A DNA stretch of 64,000 bases from Glandiceps talaboti (lineage: Eukaryota > Hemichordata > Enteropneusta > Spengelidae), in the NCBI RefSeq assembly GCF_964340395.1, contig NC_135551.1:32241455-32305454 (forward strand), in the 5' to 3' direction. Of the stretch, positions 62,280 to 64,000 are shown one piece after another. A program made the position numbers and the translations under genes. Positions within the stretch are counted from its first letter, which is position 1. The number at the start of each line of letters is the position of its first letter. The notes under the pieces were generated by a model. That model was not told the origin of the DNA. It saw only the letters and a program-made list of their open reading frames with translations, and did no database searches.

Positions 62280-64000
62280 GATTACCTGCACTGGCGCTAG
62301 TGTGCGCACACAAGTGGTGTTATGACATACGTACTGGTGATTACCTGCACTGGTGCTAGTGTGCGCACACTAGTGCTGTTATGACACACATACTGGTTAT
62401 TACCTGCACTGGTGCGCACACTAGTGGTGTTATGACGTACGTACTGTACTGGTGATTACCTGCACTGACACTAGTGTGCGCACACTAGTGGTGTTATGAC
62501 ATACGTACTGGTGATTACCTGCACTGGCGCTAGTGTGCGCACACTAGTGGTGTTAGGACATACGTACTGGTGATTACCTGCACTGGCGCTAGTGGGACAC
62601 ACTAGTGGTGTTATGACTTAAGTACTGGTGATTACCTGCACTGGTGCTAGTGCGCGCACACTAGTGGTGTTATGACACACGTACTTGTGATTACCTGCAA
62701 TGGCGCTTGTGTGCGCACACTAGTGGTGTTATGACATACGTACTGGTGATTACCTGCACTGGTGCTAGTGTGCGCACACTAGTGGTGTAATGACATACGT
62801 ACTGGTGATTACCTGCACTGGCGCTAGTTTGCGAACATTAGTGGTGTTATGACTTACGTACTGGTGATTACCTGCACTGGCGCTAGTGTGCGCACACTAG
62901 TGGTAATATGACACATTACTGGTGATTACCTGCACTGGCGCTAGTGTGCGCACACTAGTGGTGTTATGACTTACGTACTGATGATTACATGCACTGGCCC
63001 TAGTGTGCGCACACTAGTGGTATTATGACACACGCACTGGTGATTACCTGCACTGGTGCTAGTGTGCGCACACTAGTAGTTTTATGATACACGTACTGGT
63101 GATTACCTGCACTGGTGCTAGTGTGCGAACACTAGTGGTATTATGACACATTACTGGTGATTACCTGCACTGGCGCTAGTGTGCGCACACTAGTGGTGTT
63201 ATGACTTACGTACTGATGATTACATGCACTGGCCCTAGTGTGCGCACACTAGTGGTATTATGACACACGCACTGGTGATTACCTGCACTGGTGCTAGTGT
63301 GTGCACACTAGTAGTTTTATGATACACGTACTGGTGATTACCTGCACTGGTGCTAGTGTGCGCACACTAGTGGTGTTATGACGCACATACTTGTGATTAC
63401 CTGCAATGGCGCTTGTGTGCGCACACTAGTGGTGTTATGACATACGCATTGGTGATTACCTGCACTGGTGCTAGTGTGCGCACACTAGTGGTATTATGAC
63501 ACATTACTGGTGATTACCTGCACTGGCGCTAGTGTGCGCACACTAGTGGTGTTATGACTTACGTACTGATGATTACATGCACTGGCCCTAGTGTGCGCAC
63601 ACTAGTTGTATTATGACACACGCACTGGTGATTACCTGCACTGGTGCTAGTGTGTGCACACTAGTAGTTTTATGATACACGTACTGGGTATTACCTGCAC
63701 TGGTGCTAGTGTGCGCACACTAGTGGTATTATGACACACGTACTGGTAATTACCTGCACTGGTGCTAGTTTGCGCACACTAGTGGTATTATGACACACGT
63801 ACTGGTGATTACCTGCACTGGCGCTAGTGTGCGCACACTAGTGGTGTTATGACTTACGTACTGATGATTACATGCACTGGCCCCAGTGTGCGCACACTAG
63901 TGGTATTATGACACACGCACTGGTGATTACCTGCACTGGTACTAGTGTGTGCACACTAGTAGTGTTATGATACACCTACTGGTTATTACCTGCACTGGTG
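62280..64000. repeat. 59-bp palindrome-centred satellite, about 29 copies, runs off the window
   Basis: Unit GTACTGGTGATTACCTGCAC, then TGGCG, then the palindrome CTAGTGTGCGCACACTAG, then TGGTGTTATGACATAC. Variant monomers (GATGATTACATGCACTGGCC, and TAGTTTTATGATACAC) recur together with a first variant at about 62970, 63207, 63557 and 63851. The spacings are about 4, 6 and 5 monomers, indicating a higher-order pattern. Array end not seen. Confidence 0.97.

Overview
This is a eukaryotic, AT-rich (by eye roughly 65% A+T) animal genomic window with long introns, many decayed transposons, and microsatellites and minisatellites in most intervals. The three recognisable genes have slowly evolving, vertebrate-like protein sequences inside a compact invertebrate-style repeat landscape (tRNA-derived SINEs, CR1/L2-type LINE relics, foldback MITEs, TTAGGG tracts). 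A slow-evolving marine bilaterian such as a hemichordate, a cephalochordate or a conservative lophotrochozoan fits best. The species cannot be fixed from the sequence.

Layout. 1-24.9 kb has no confidently recognised gene and is probably the large first intron of the SAMD5-like gene, whose first coding exon (24938-25357, minus) carries the SAM domain. This interval holds a 19-copy minisatellite (1.85-2.95 kb), foldback elements, a tRNA-type SINE (7.04-7.5 kb), LINE 3' ends, and a striking (TA)n-rich inverted cluster (11.83-12.82 kb). The TA tracts in that cluster are bordered by repeated modules that fold like small type I hammerhead ribozymes. 25.4-32.5 kb is intergenic and repeat-rich. At 32.5-34.4 kb lies a complete two-exon coding region for TFIIE alpha (GTF2E1, minus). 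Head-to-head with it, across 1.4 kb that now contains a nested palindromic MITE, is RABL3 (plus, 35868-57276), whose eight coding exons give a 233-residue protein. RABL3 introns hold a gutted CR1/L2-like LINE, several minisatellites, small MITEs, and a second, diverged version of exon 7 followed by its own in-frame stop and poly(A) signal. Past RABL3 (57.6-64 kb) there is a hAT-like element, tandem repeats, two interstitial telomeric tracts with duplicated flanks, and a 59-bp palindromic satellite that runs off the end of the window.

Gene relations. GTF2E1 (general transcription) and RABL3 (Rab-like small GTPase) are functionally unrelated, but to my knowledge they are also divergent neighbours in human, so this looks like an ancient bidirectional promoter pair. 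SAMD5 appears to be an independent neighbour with its own CpG-richer promoter containing a perfect CRE palindrome.

The most novel signals are the hammerhead-like RNA modules in the TA array, the alternative RABL3 3' end, and dispersed repeats that carry perfect DR1 nuclear-receptor motifs.
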